Assembly: GCF_039544205.1 (NCBI RefSeq)
Contig: NZ_BAABLF010000006.1
Coordinates: forward strand, 318,062 to 382,061
From: Ferrimonas gelatinilytica
Lineage (GTDB): Bacteria > Pseudomonadota > Gammaproteobacteria > Enterobacterales > Shewanellaceae
DNA: 64,000 nt
Direction: 5' to 3'
Shown here in pieces: positions 35,878 to 43,546 of the stretch (the stretch's first letter is position 1; each line of letters opens with the position of its first letter). The notes beneath the pieces are model-generated. The model did not search any database, was not told the DNA's origin, and saw nothing but the letters and a program-made list of their open reading frames with translations. The position numbers and the translations under genes were made by a program.

Positions 35878-36120
35878 TTGTCGAAGTCGGAACTCACGCT
35901 GGACCTGCGTCAAGAGCGCTGTCCCCTGGCGTTTGTCAAAGCCAAGTTGGCGATCCAGGCGCACGACGCGATGGCTCCTCTCACAATCCTGATCTCAGAC
36001 CCCGGCACCCGTAGAGATGTTCCGCGCTGGCTTGAGAAAACCGGGTACCACTTTGAACTCCTGACGGATCCGGTTGATGGCCTCCGAGTAAGGGTTCTAT
36101 CAAAGCAATTGGGAAACTAA
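35878..36120 (+). CDS. TusA-family sulfurtransferase-like protein
   Basis: 80 residues starting from TTG 35878, which has AGGAG 6 nt upstream. The CPxx motif is Cys15-Pro16 (LDLRQERCPLAFVKAKL), as in TusA/SirA/YedF. The persulfide-carrying Cys is kept. The gene is 6 bp from perM and divergent from bepA, a common arrangement in relatives. It may not be the tRNA-thiolation TusA; the partner is unknown. Confidence 0.85.
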   Translation: MSKSELTLDLRQERCPLAFVKAKLAIQAHDAMAPLTILISDPGTRRDVPRWLEKTGYHFELLTDPVDGLRVRVLSKQLGN

Positions 36121-36126
36121 AAAACA

Positions 36127-37182
36127 ATGTGGAATTTGGTCCGTAACTGGTATCGAGAGAAATTTTCCGATCCCCAGGCGGTCACCCTGACGGTGATCCT
36201 GTTGGCGGGCTTCGCGCTGATCTACTTTTACGGCAACCTGCTGATGCCCCTGTTGGTGGCGGTTGTGCTGGCTTACATGTTGGAGTGGCCGGTGGCGAAG
36301 ATGGCGGTGCTGGGGATCCCCAGGGTGGTGGCGGCGAGCCTGGTGTTGCTGTTGTTCCTGTTGGTGATGGTACTGATGGTGTTGGTGATGCTGCCGGCAC
36401 TGTGGCGTCAGGGGGTGTCGTTGATGGCGGAACTGCCGGCGATGGTCAGCCAGTGGCAGGGGCTGTTGATGACCCTGCCGGAGCAGTATCCCACCATCAT
36501 TGATCAGAACCAGCTGGCTAACCTGGTATCCGGTTTTAACAACTCCCTGCTGAAGGCGGGGCAGGGGTTGGTGTCGATGTCCATCGCCTCGCTGGTGGAC
36601 CTGGTGGCCTTGATGGTTTACGCCATCCTGGTTCCCCTGCTGCTGTTTTTCCTGCTGAAGGACAAAGAGCAGCTGATGGCCAGCCTGTCCCGGTTCATTC
36701 CCCAGAATCGAGAACTGGCCAACCAGGTGGCCGGGGAGATGAATGTTCAGATTGGCAACTACATTCGCGGTAAGGTCATTGAGATCCTCATCGTCGGGAC
36801 CAGCAGCTTCATCGTGTTCTTCACCATGGAACTGCGCTACGCGGCGCTGCTCAGTGTCCTGGTTGGACTGTCGGTGTTGATCCCCTACATCGGTGCCACT
36901 GTGGTGACCCTACCGGTGGCGCTGGTGGCGTTTTTTCAGTGGGGGATCTCCCCCCAGTTTGGTTACCTGCTTCTGGCCTACGGCATTATCCAGGCGGTGG
37001 ACGGTAACATTTTGGTGCCCCTGCTGTTCTCGGAAGCGGTCAACCTTCACCCGGTGGCCATCATCGTTTCGGTGTTGATCTTCGGTGGCCTTTGGGGCTT
37101 CTGGGGGGTGTTCTTTGCCATCCCCCTGGCGACCCTGGTCAAGGCGGTGATCAATGCCTGGCCAACGGGGGCAGTGCGCTAG
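36127..37182 (+). CDS. perM: AI-2E-family transporter (PerM-like)
   Basis: 351 residues with about eight membrane segments in a 3+5 pattern. The tail motifs SVLIPYIGATVVTLPVALVA, VDGNILVPLLFSEAVNLHP and GLWGFWGVFFAIPLATLVKA are typical of the AI-2E/PerM family. Members export small molecules or act as Na/H antiporters; the name does not prove AI-2 transport. In tandem with the TusA-like gene. Confidence 0.88.
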   Translation: MWNLVRNWYREKFSDPQAVTLTVILLAGFALIYFYGNLLMPLLVAVVLAYMLEWPVAKMAVLGIPRVVAASLVLLLFLLVMVLMVLVMLPALWRQGVSLMAELPAMVSQWQGLLMTLPEQYPTIIDQNQLANLVSGFNNSLLKAGQGLVSMSIASLVDLVALMVYAILVPLLLFFLLKDKEQLMASLSRFIPQNRELANQVAGEMNVQIGNYIRGKVIEILIVGTSSFIVFFTMELRYAALLSVLVGLSVLIPYIGATVVTLPVALVAFFQWGISPQFGYLLLAYGIIQAVDGNILVPLLFSEAVNLHPVAIIVSVLIFGGLWGFWGVFFAIPLATLVKAVINAWPTGAVR

Positions 37183-37512
37183 GAAACGCTCGGCGGTTTC
37201 GAGCTGCCCGTCCCTATCTTCGCCTCAATGCATGGCCGTCCGGCATCAGCGCCGTCGGCTACCTCGGTTGAGGCTGGAAAGAGTAAGGCCAGGGATTTTA
37301 AGGCCAGGAACAAGTAAGGCGAAGAGGATGGCCGTCGGTATTCGGGGGATAACGCCGCGTGCTGGTGGGAAGGGCATCGGGCTTTGCTGAGACTCCGTTG
37401 CCATTCGCGGGCAAAGCGGGGACAGAGCCGGAAAGGGATGCCAGCCTGGTGGGCGTCCACCAAGCTGACATTGGGTACCCGCAGTGTTTTTCGCGGGCAC
37501 CCTCAAGGGCGC
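37183..37512. other. 330-bp gap between perM and fabH with hairpins; no supported gene
   Basis: Several overlapping open frames exist but none has a ribosome site or family motif. Two stem-loops are visible: TGGTGG-GCGT-CCACCA (about 37449-37464) and CCCGC/GCGGG around a 5-T loop (about 37478-37497). The latter has no clean terminal T run. This may be an intergenic repeat element or decayed sequence. Confidence 0.4.
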
Positions 37513-38601
37513 TTAGTTACCCTCGGCCTTACGCCTTTGGTGCGCCGCGACATCCGCGACCAGTTCCAGCCCGGTCTTGTCGCAGGGCGGAAGCTCTGCA
37601 TCGCTGTGTCCCAGCGGCGTGGTGCGCGGCCCCCACTTGATCAGCGCTGCGGCCGAGGTCAGGCCGGCGCCAAAGGCACAGGAGAGCAGGGTGTCGCCGG
37701 GGTGGATCCGGCCCTGTTCCAGGGCATCACACAACGCCATCGGGATGGTGGCAGCAGAAGTGTTGCCATGGTGCTCGATATTGACGAAGGCCTTCTCCGC
37801 CGGAAGACCCATCTTGGCCACCAGGGTGTCGATGATGCGTACGTTGGCCTGATGGGGAACCACCAGATCCACCTCCTCTTTGCTGACGCCAGCCTGTTCC
37901 AGCACCTGCTGGCTCAGGGCGCCCATGCCGGCAATGGCACGCTTGAAGATCTCCCGACCATTGAAGTCGAGGAAAAACTCCGTTGCTTCCGGTGACAGGC
38001 GGTCTAAGTCGGATCCAAACCCTTGCACTCTCAAGTGTTCACGCCCGGAGGGATCGTTGTGCATGGCATAAGCCAGGACACCGGTCGGCTCACTCTGCTC
38101 CACCGCTTCCACGATCACGGCGCCGGCAGCATCACCGAAGAGCACCGCGGTATCTCTCAGGGTCCAGTTGACGTAGAAGCTGAGACGCTCGGCACCGATA
38201 ATCAGGACCCGACGATTCTGGCCGCTGCGGATCTGTGCGGTGGCCAGTCCCAGGGCATAGAGAAAGCCGGAACAGGCGGCGTTGATATCAAAGGCGGCGC
38301 AGTTGGCGCCGATCTCCGCCTGAACCGTGGCGGCAATGTTGGGCACCAGGGTATCGGGCGTGGCGCTGGCCAGGATAATCATATCGATATCCTCACCACT
38401 CAACCCGGCGCAGGCCAACGCGTGCTTCGCGGCGACGGTCGCCATCGTTGAGGTACTGACGTGACTGATACGGCGCTCACCGATCCCGGTTCGAGTGCGG
38501 ATCCACTCGTCGCTGGTGTCCATGAGGTGGGTCAGGTCGTCGTTGGTCAGAACCGCAGGGGGTAAACATTTCCCCCAACCCGTGATCTGTGCTGATAGCA
38601 T
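37513..38601 (-). CDS. Beta-ketoacyl-ACP synthase III-family protein (FabH-like)
   Basis: 362 residues, longer than FabH (about 317) by a C-terminal tail from about residue 330. The catalytic triad is seen: Cys110 in NAACSGFLYALG, His in PHQANVRI and Asn in HHGNTSAATIP. It condenses acyl-CoA with malonyl-ACP to start chains. The fab operon is not adjacent, so this is likely a second KAS III with a specialised primer. The ATG directly abuts the stop of the GntR-type gene. Confidence 0.88.
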   Translation of the reverse strand: MLSAQITGWGKCLPPAVLTNDDLTHLMDTSDEWIRTRTGIGERRISHVSTSTMATVAAKHALACAGLSGEDIDMIILASATPDTLVPNIAATVQAEIGANCAAFDINAACSGFLYALGLATAQIRSGQNRRVLIIGAERLSFYVNWTLRDTAVLFGDAAGAVIVEAVEQSEPTGVLAYAMHNDPSGREHLRVQGFGSDLDRLSPEATEFFLDFNGREIFKRAIAGMGALSQQVLEQAGVSKEEVDLVVPHQANVRIIDTLVAKMGLPAEKAFVNIEHHGNTSAATIPMALCDALEQGRIHPGDTLLSCAFGAGLTSAAALIKWGPRTTPLGHSDAELPPCDKTGLELVADVAAHQRRKAEGN

Positions 38602-39348
38602 CTAAAGCTCCTGATGATGCGTTTGGGACGCGTTATCTTGTTTTTGTCTTGTTGATTGGGACCCGGAGTGTGGCAGGTGACCCACATGGGCCGCCACACA
38701 CGCCTTGGCCTTGTGGGCCGCGTCCAGAATATGGTGGTGCAAAAGATCGGCCGCGCGCTGTGCGTCCCCTTGAAAGCAGAGATCGAGCAGGGCTCGATGC
38801 TCCTCCTTGGCGCTGGGGATCCCGCCACCCACCACCAGTTGCAGCCGAATGTAACGGTCCGCATTGGTGTTAAGTGCCCTCACAATCTCCAGCGTATGGG
38901 GCCGTCTGGCTCCGGCATACAGGCTCAGATGGAACAGGGCATTGAGCTCACTCCATTGGTTGATGCCGTCCTGACGATCAAAGGCACTTTCAAGCCTCTG
39001 CAGGTACGCTTCGGCACACTGTAACTGCTCTGCCGTCAGATTGGGTACCGAACGGGCCAGAAGCCCCGGCTCAATCTGGACACGCAGTTCGAACAACTCA
39101 TCCAGTTGCGTCATGGAGAGTTCGGTCGCTGTGGCACCTCGATGGGCTTCAAAGCGGACCAGACCCTCCGCCTCCAGCTGCAGCAGGGCTTCCCGAATCG
39201 GGATCCGGCTGACGTTGAGTTCCTCGGCCAGATTGCTCTGTCGAAGCGGCGTCCCGCCGGGTATCTGACCGGAGAGGATCCGGTCTCGAAGCACCTCCAC
39301 CACTCGCTGAGTTCGCGTTTTATGAATGATGGGACTTCCTTGGCTCAT
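38602..39348 (-). CDS. GntR-family transcriptional regulator (FCD/FadR-type)
   Basis: 248 residues. The N-terminal wHTH is GTPLRQSNLAEELNVSRIPI followed by REALLQLEAEGLVRF. An all-helical FCD ligand domain follows (ELFELRVQIEPGLLARSVPN; HLSLYAGARRP; HHHILDA), with His residues that in FCD proteins bind metal or acids. It is immediately upstream of, and coupled to, the fabH-like gene (stop TAG then ATG). A ligand in the fatty-acid or small-acid class is inference. Confidence 0.9.
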   Translation of the reverse strand: MSQGSPIIHKTRTQRVVEVLRDRILSGQIPGGTPLRQSNLAEELNVSRIPIREALLQLEAEGLVRFEAHRGATATELSMTQLDELFELRVQIEPGLLARSVPNLTAEQLQCAEAYLQRLESAFDRQDGINQWSELNALFHLSLYAGARRPHTLEIVRALNTNADRYIRLQLVVGGGIPSAKEEHRALLDLCFQGDAQRAADLLHHHILDAAHKAKACVAAHVGHLPHSGSQSTRQKQDNASQTHHQEL

Positions 39349-39642
39349 ACATTGATTTCGCTGTCGTTAATTGCTGGTTAGGGTACCGCCGCAGAGCGGT
39401 TAAGAAAAGCGGTCGCCGATCTTCCCGAGGGGTTTATTGGTTGGTTGGACCTCTTTAGTGAGAGCTTGTGTGCCCTTTTTCGGGATAACTTACTGTTATT
39501 GAATGAGATATGTTCAGGGAGCAACTTGCCCGGAAAGCGATGCCCCCAGCGTGAAATTTTTGTCGGCGGCGCGGCTTTTGGAGAAAACAGCGAAACCGGT
39601 TGCTGCCCCAGAGCCGCTCCTCGCCCCGGTGAATGGCTAGGG

Positions 39643-40482
39643 TCAGTGCCCGCCCTCATGGGAAGCGGGCAAAACCCGCTGGGCCAGACGGTGCCGCTGG
39701 CCGGGTGCCAGGGTGACCGGGGAGCGGGCAACGGCGGATTCAATACAGAGGAAATGGCGCCAATGCCCCGGCGTAATGTCAGGCATCGCAGCAGCACCCT
39801 GTTGGCCGGGATTCCAGATCACCGTCGCATCATTGCCTTGGTTACGGATAATCCGGTTGTCGAGCTGCACCCGGTCGAGGCCCGGCACCACGGCATCGAT
39901 GGGGATGGGCAGTGCGCCCGCATCAAAATGGGCTTCTTGCCCCGACAACTTGTCATGAAATGGCCGGCTGGTCAGTTCCGGCAGTAAAACCTGAGTGACA
40001 TCTTCACAGGCGAAGTAGCTGTGCAGGGCGCCGGTGAAGGACCATGGCCGGTTGTCCCGGTTTTCAATGGTCAGTTCCAGCTGCAGCCCCTGGGTATCAC
40101 ACTGGATCTCCATCCTTGCGTGAAACCGGTGGGGCCAGAGCGCCCGGGTTTGGGGGCTATCGCTGAGTTCAAACTGAAGCCGGCCCGAGCTGGCGTCGTT
40201 GCTTGTGAGTTCCCAGAGTGACGTTCGGGCAAAGCCGTGGCTGGGCCCCCCCTTCGCGCCACCAAACCAGGGAAAGCAGAGGGGGACACCGCCCCGTATG
40301 GGGTGTTGACCGCCGAGATCCGCATTGGAACTTAACCAGAGCTGCTCTTGGCCCCGATGGCGCCAGCTGAGTAGGTGGGCGCCAAATCGGCAGGCGATGA
40401 TCTCGCTGTCGCCGGCACGCAGCGTGATGGGGCTTGTCGGACTCAAAAATCCTCCTGGTCTGTATGTCTCTCGGAGCATCAT
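39643..40482 (-). CDS. D-hexose-6-phosphate mutarotase (YeaD-like)
   Basis: 279 residues of the aldose-epimerase fold. Landmarks are GGVPLCFPWFG, GPSHGFARTSLWEL (conserved His), ALHSYFACEDVTQV (His/Tyr) and ECVCIESA-like FLCIESAVARSP. It interconverts anomers of hexose-6-phosphates. It has no operon partners; neighbouring gaps (39349-39642) hold no supported gene. The ATG at 40482 or the next ATG at 40479 could be the start. Confidence 0.87.
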   Translation of the reverse strand: MMLRETYRPGGFLSPTSPITLRAGDSEIIACRFGAHLLSWRHRGQEQLWLSSNADLGGQHPIRGGVPLCFPWFGGAKGGPSHGFARTSLWELTSNDASSGRLQFELSDSPQTRALWPHRFHARMEIQCDTQGLQLELTIENRDNRPWSFTGALHSYFACEDVTQVLLPELTSRPFHDKLSGQEAHFDAGALPIPIDAVVPGLDRVQLDNRIIRNQGNDATVIWNPGQQGAAAMPDITPGHWRHFLCIESAVARSPVTLAPGQRHRLAQRVLPASHEGGH

Positions 40483-40639
40483 ACAACGGCGGTGTCGGGC
40501 TTATGAAGGTGTTGAATTGCCGAGAAGTCCAAGATGGAGTCAGAACGATAATAAAGGCCGCTGACGCACTGGCGGTGCGTGGGATTTCATCTAACCTTTG
40601 ACCTCTATTCATTGCTTCTTGTTGGCTCAGGTAGGGCTT

Positions 40640-40951
40640 ATGGATCCCGAAACTCGCAAGCAGATAGAATGGATTCTGATGCCCCCTCTCATGGAAGTGT
40701 TACCTCACCAGTTTGAAAACGGCGCTCGATTTAAAGGGTTTCGTGCCCTCTGTGACTATTGTGGCGGAGAGATCCGCCTACCCCAGGTTCATGGTGGCAT
40801 CGTCTCCCTGAGCCATAACCGCTGCGTGGTGAATGCCCGGGCACGTTGCCCCGAGTGCGCTATGCACTGTGAATACCATTACCTGTTGGACGCCGAGGGG
40901 GAGATGTCGGCCCGTCGCCTGGCAGGTCCGGATGACCACCTCGCCCAGTAA
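40640..40951 (+). CDS. Small hypothetical protein with two CxxC pairs
   Basis: 103 residues from ATG 40640 (AGG/AGGG just upstream). The motifs CDYCGG and CPECAMHC give two cysteine pairs about 30 residues apart, suggesting a zinc ribbon, with a HGGIVSLSHNRC segment between. It does not match a family I can name. It converges with the M48 peptidase gene after 26 bp, where an AGCCCG/CGGGCT hairpin lies. Confidence 0.65.
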   Translation: MDPETRKQIEWILMPPLMEVLPHQFENGARFKGFRALCDYCGGEIRLPQVHGGIVSLSHNRCVVNARARCPECAMHCEYHYLLDAEGEMSARRLAGPDDHLAQ

Positions 40952-40977
40952 CGCCAGCCCGACATGATGCCGGGCTG

Positions 40978-42807
40978 CTACTCGGTTTGGGGTGCGTCGA
41001 GGATCCAGGCCAGGGTCTGGGTCAGCACCTGTTCTGACTCGGTGATCTGCCCGTCCTGCTCAATACAATGCTTAAACGCACGCATCAAACGCTGCTTATA
41101 AAGGGGCTTGCTGGCGCGCAAGAGGGGCACAGCCTCGCTGGCTTGGGCCCAGTCGAGCCGTTCCGGCCAGTCAGAGTTGTAGGCCCCGAGGCTGTTCAGT
41201 CCCCGGTAAAATGCTTTCTTAACCTCTTGGGGCTGCTCGGCGGCGGAGGACTCTCCACCGCCGTCGGCCTGGGCCAGCAGCGCCATCAGTTGGGTAGCGG
41301 CGCGTTCATGGGCTTTAGGGCCAGCGGGGCGACCGCCGGTTTCCAGCAGGTAGTGACGCAGTAGCTGACAGAAGCACCAGCGCAGCAGCCTGGACTCCCC
41401 ATGGGACCAGCACGCCTCGACCTGCTGCATCAACAGCCTGCGTTGCGGCTCGGACAGTTCCATGAGTGCGGGCATCGACAGTTGCAGAAGCTGCAACTGC
41501 TGCAATTTGGAGAGGGTGCGAACCGCATCCCGGCGCTTGAGGATCCCCTGCATCACGGCCGGCGCCAGTTCCGGGATCGAGTGGGACTCCGAATCGGGCC
41601 ACATCAGTGCCAGTGCCAGCTCCCGTGCCCCTTCGGGTTCGTGACTGTCCGATTGAAGGGCGTCTGGCAATGCTGCCAGCAGTGCGGCGGCCTGGAGAGG
41701 GTGCGACGCGCCGCTGCCGGACAATGCGGACGGAGAGGGAGACCTCCCCTCACCGCCTGCCGCCTCCAGCGATTGTCGCCGTGCTAGGCGGCGCTGCATC
41801 GCGTTGACCGTGGGGGCGTATTGACCGTCCCAGCCGGGCTCGATCGCCCGGATCCGCTTCTCCAGTGGGGGATGGGTGGCAAACAGGCCCCGCAGTGGAC
41901 GGTAGGCTCCGAAGAAGAGATGGCTGGTTTCGCTGGCTTTGGGGTGATCGACCCGGCTACCGCTTTGGTGGGCACCGATCAGTTTGAGTGCCTCGGCGAT
42001 CCCTGTCGGATTGCGGGTGTACTGTACCGCCGAAGCGTCCGCCAGATACTCTCGCTGGCGGCTGACGGCGGACTGAATCATGCGGCCGAAGGTGGTGCCG
42101 ATCCAGCCAAGCAGCAACAGTGCGAGACCGATGATCGCGGCCTGATTGGACTCTTTGCTGCGCCCGCGGCTGCCGTGCACCACCAACTCGCCGATCTGGC
42201 TAAGAAACAGGATCCCGGCGAGTACCGCTATCAGGCGCAGGTTCAGGCGCATGTCACCGTTGAGGATATGGCTGAACTCATGGGCTATGACACCCTGCAG
42301 CTGGTCCCGATCCATCTGTTCGAGACAGCCCCGGGTGACCCCGATCACCGCATCGGCCGGGCCGTGGCCAGCGGCGAAGGCGTTGATCCCGGCTTCGTTA
42401 TCCAGCAGATAAACCCTGGGAACCGGCAAGCCGCTGGCCAGGGCCATCTCCTCCACCACATTGCGCAGTCGCTTTTCATCCGGGTCTTCGGTATTCGGCG
42501 GGATCCGTCTGCCACCCAAGGATTCGGCGATCCGGCTGCCTCCGCCACGCAGTGCCGCCCATTTGAACAGGCTGACCAGAAGGATCACTGCCACCACCGC
42601 GGCGGTGATGGCGGCTCCCCGGTCGGAGAGCATCCCATCGATGACGGCGTTCAGAGGGTCCGCCTGGCTTTGCGGCGTCGCCGGCATCAACACGCTTGCC
42701 ACCACGGCGTTGATGACGATGACGATGGCGGTCACCGCCAGGATGAACAGGAGAATAAGATGCCAGGTGCGACGCCGTGCCTGGTCCTGCTGGGCAAAGA
42801 AGTCCAT
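40978..42807 (-). CDS. M48-family membrane metallopeptidase with long C-terminal extension
   Basis: 609 residues. Two N-terminal membrane segments (about 16-40, 66-85) precede an M48 domain with HEFSH at 176-180, then two more membrane segments, then QREYLADASAVQYTRNP supplying the third ligand. This resembles HtpX but with about 250 extra C-terminal residues of helices, ending with a TerB-like segment (MRAFKHCIEQDGQITESEQV). It is 3 bp from lemA, a pair seen in other proteobacteria. The extension is probably a regulatory or scaffold domain (inference). Confidence 0.85.
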   Translation of the reverse strand: MDFFAQQDQARRRTWHLILLFILAVTAIVIVINAVVASVLMPATPQSQADPLNAVIDGMLSDRGAAITAAVVAVILLVSLFKWAALRGGGSRIAESLGGRRIPPNTEDPDEKRLRNVVEEMALASGLPVPRVYLLDNEAGINAFAAGHGPADAVIGVTRGCLEQMDRDQLQGVIAHEFSHILNGDMRLNLRLIAVLAGILFLSQIGELVVHGSRGRSKESNQAAIIGLALLLLGWIGTTFGRMIQSAVSRQREYLADASAVQYTRNPTGIAEALKLIGAHQSGSRVDHPKASETSHLFFGAYRPLRGLFATHPPLEKRIRAIEPGWDGQYAPTVNAMQRRLARRQSLEAAGGEGRSPSPSALSGSGASHPLQAAALLAALPDALQSDSHEPEGARELALALMWPDSESHSIPELAPAVMQGILKRRDAVRTLSKLQQLQLLQLSMPALMELSEPQRRLLMQQVEACWSHGESRLLRWCFCQLLRHYLLETGGRPAGPKAHERAATQLMALLAQADGGGESSAAEQPQEVKKAFYRGLNSLGAYNSDWPERLDWAQASEAVPLLRASKPLYKQRLMRAFKHCIEQDGQITESEQVLTQTLAWILDAPQTE

Positions 42808-42810
42808 GGA

Positions 42811-43401
42811 TCAGAACTGTACTTTGGGAGCTGCCTGAATAGCGGGACTGTCGTCGAACTCCAGCAGGCTGGCGTCCTGACGATGGCCAAAAGCGCCGGC
42901 AAAGATCACGGGCGGGAAACTCTGCTTGTAGCTGTTATAGGCGGTCACGGCATCGTTGAAAGCTTGCCTGGCAAAGGCGACGCGATTCTCGGTGGTAGTC
43001 AACTCTTCGGAAACCTGCATCATGTTTTGATTGGCCTTGAGGTCCGGGTAAGCCTCCATTACCACGTTCAGCCGCCCCAGGGCGGAGGTCAGGGCGGACT
43101 CGGCGCCGCCGAGCTGGGCGATGCCACTGGCGGAGGTGGGATCGGCGCTGGCGGCCTGAAGGCCCGCAAGTGCCTGGTTACGGGCGCTGATCACCGCCTC
43201 GAGGGTCTCCCGCTCATGTTTGAGGTAGCCCTTGGCGGTTTCCACCAGGTTGGGGATCAGATCGTAGCGGCGCTTCAGTTGTACCTCGATCTGAGCGAAG
43301 GCGTTCTGATGACGGTTTTTTAGGCTCACCAGGGTGTTGTAGATGCTGACCACGTAGAGCACGAGCAGGGCCAGGATAATCAGGGTTATGGCGGTTGACA
43401 T
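42811..43401 (-). CDS. lemA: LemA family protein
   Basis: 196 residues from ATG 43401 (GGGA 5 nt upstream). Starts with a membrane helix (AITLIILALLVLYVVSIYN), then the LemA signature: YNTLVSLKNRHQNAFAQIEV, LKRRYDLIPNLVETAKGYLK, ENRVAFARQAFNDAVTAYNS and PPVIFAGAFG. It is directly upstream of the M48 peptidase with a 3-bp gap. Function is unknown; LemA/M48 pairs are thought to act together at the envelope. Confidence 0.92.
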   Translation of the reverse strand: MSTAITLIILALLVLYVVSIYNTLVSLKNRHQNAFAQIEVQLKRRYDLIPNLVETAKGYLKHERETLEAVISARNQALAGLQAASADPTSASGIAQLGGAESALTSALGRLNVVMEAYPDLKANQNMMQVSEELTTTENRVAFARQAFNDAVTAYNSYKQSFPPVIFAGAFGHRQDASLLEFDDSPAIQAAPKVQF

Positions 43402-43502
43402 GAGGTTCCCATCGGTTGGTCGAGTGCCTGCCCAAGATACCCCCCACGACGTGAGAAAAAAAGCCCAGTAAGGACAAAGAAGCTCTAAGAAACAGAAGGT
43501 TA

Positions 43503-43527
43503 AAAAAAGGAGGCCCTCGGCCTCCTT
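43503..43527 (-). terminator. Terminator of the MFS-GH3 transcription unit
   Basis: On the minus strand: AAGGAGGCC, GAG, GGCCTCCTT, then T run (7 Ts in all with the stem). Just after the GH3 stop. Confidence 0.85.
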
Positions 43528-43546
43528 GGTTATAGGGAACGCCCGT

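Noticed and set aside
41821..43323. 500-codon plus-strand frame opposite the M48 peptidase and lemA
   Set aside because: Antisense to two genes with clear motifs.
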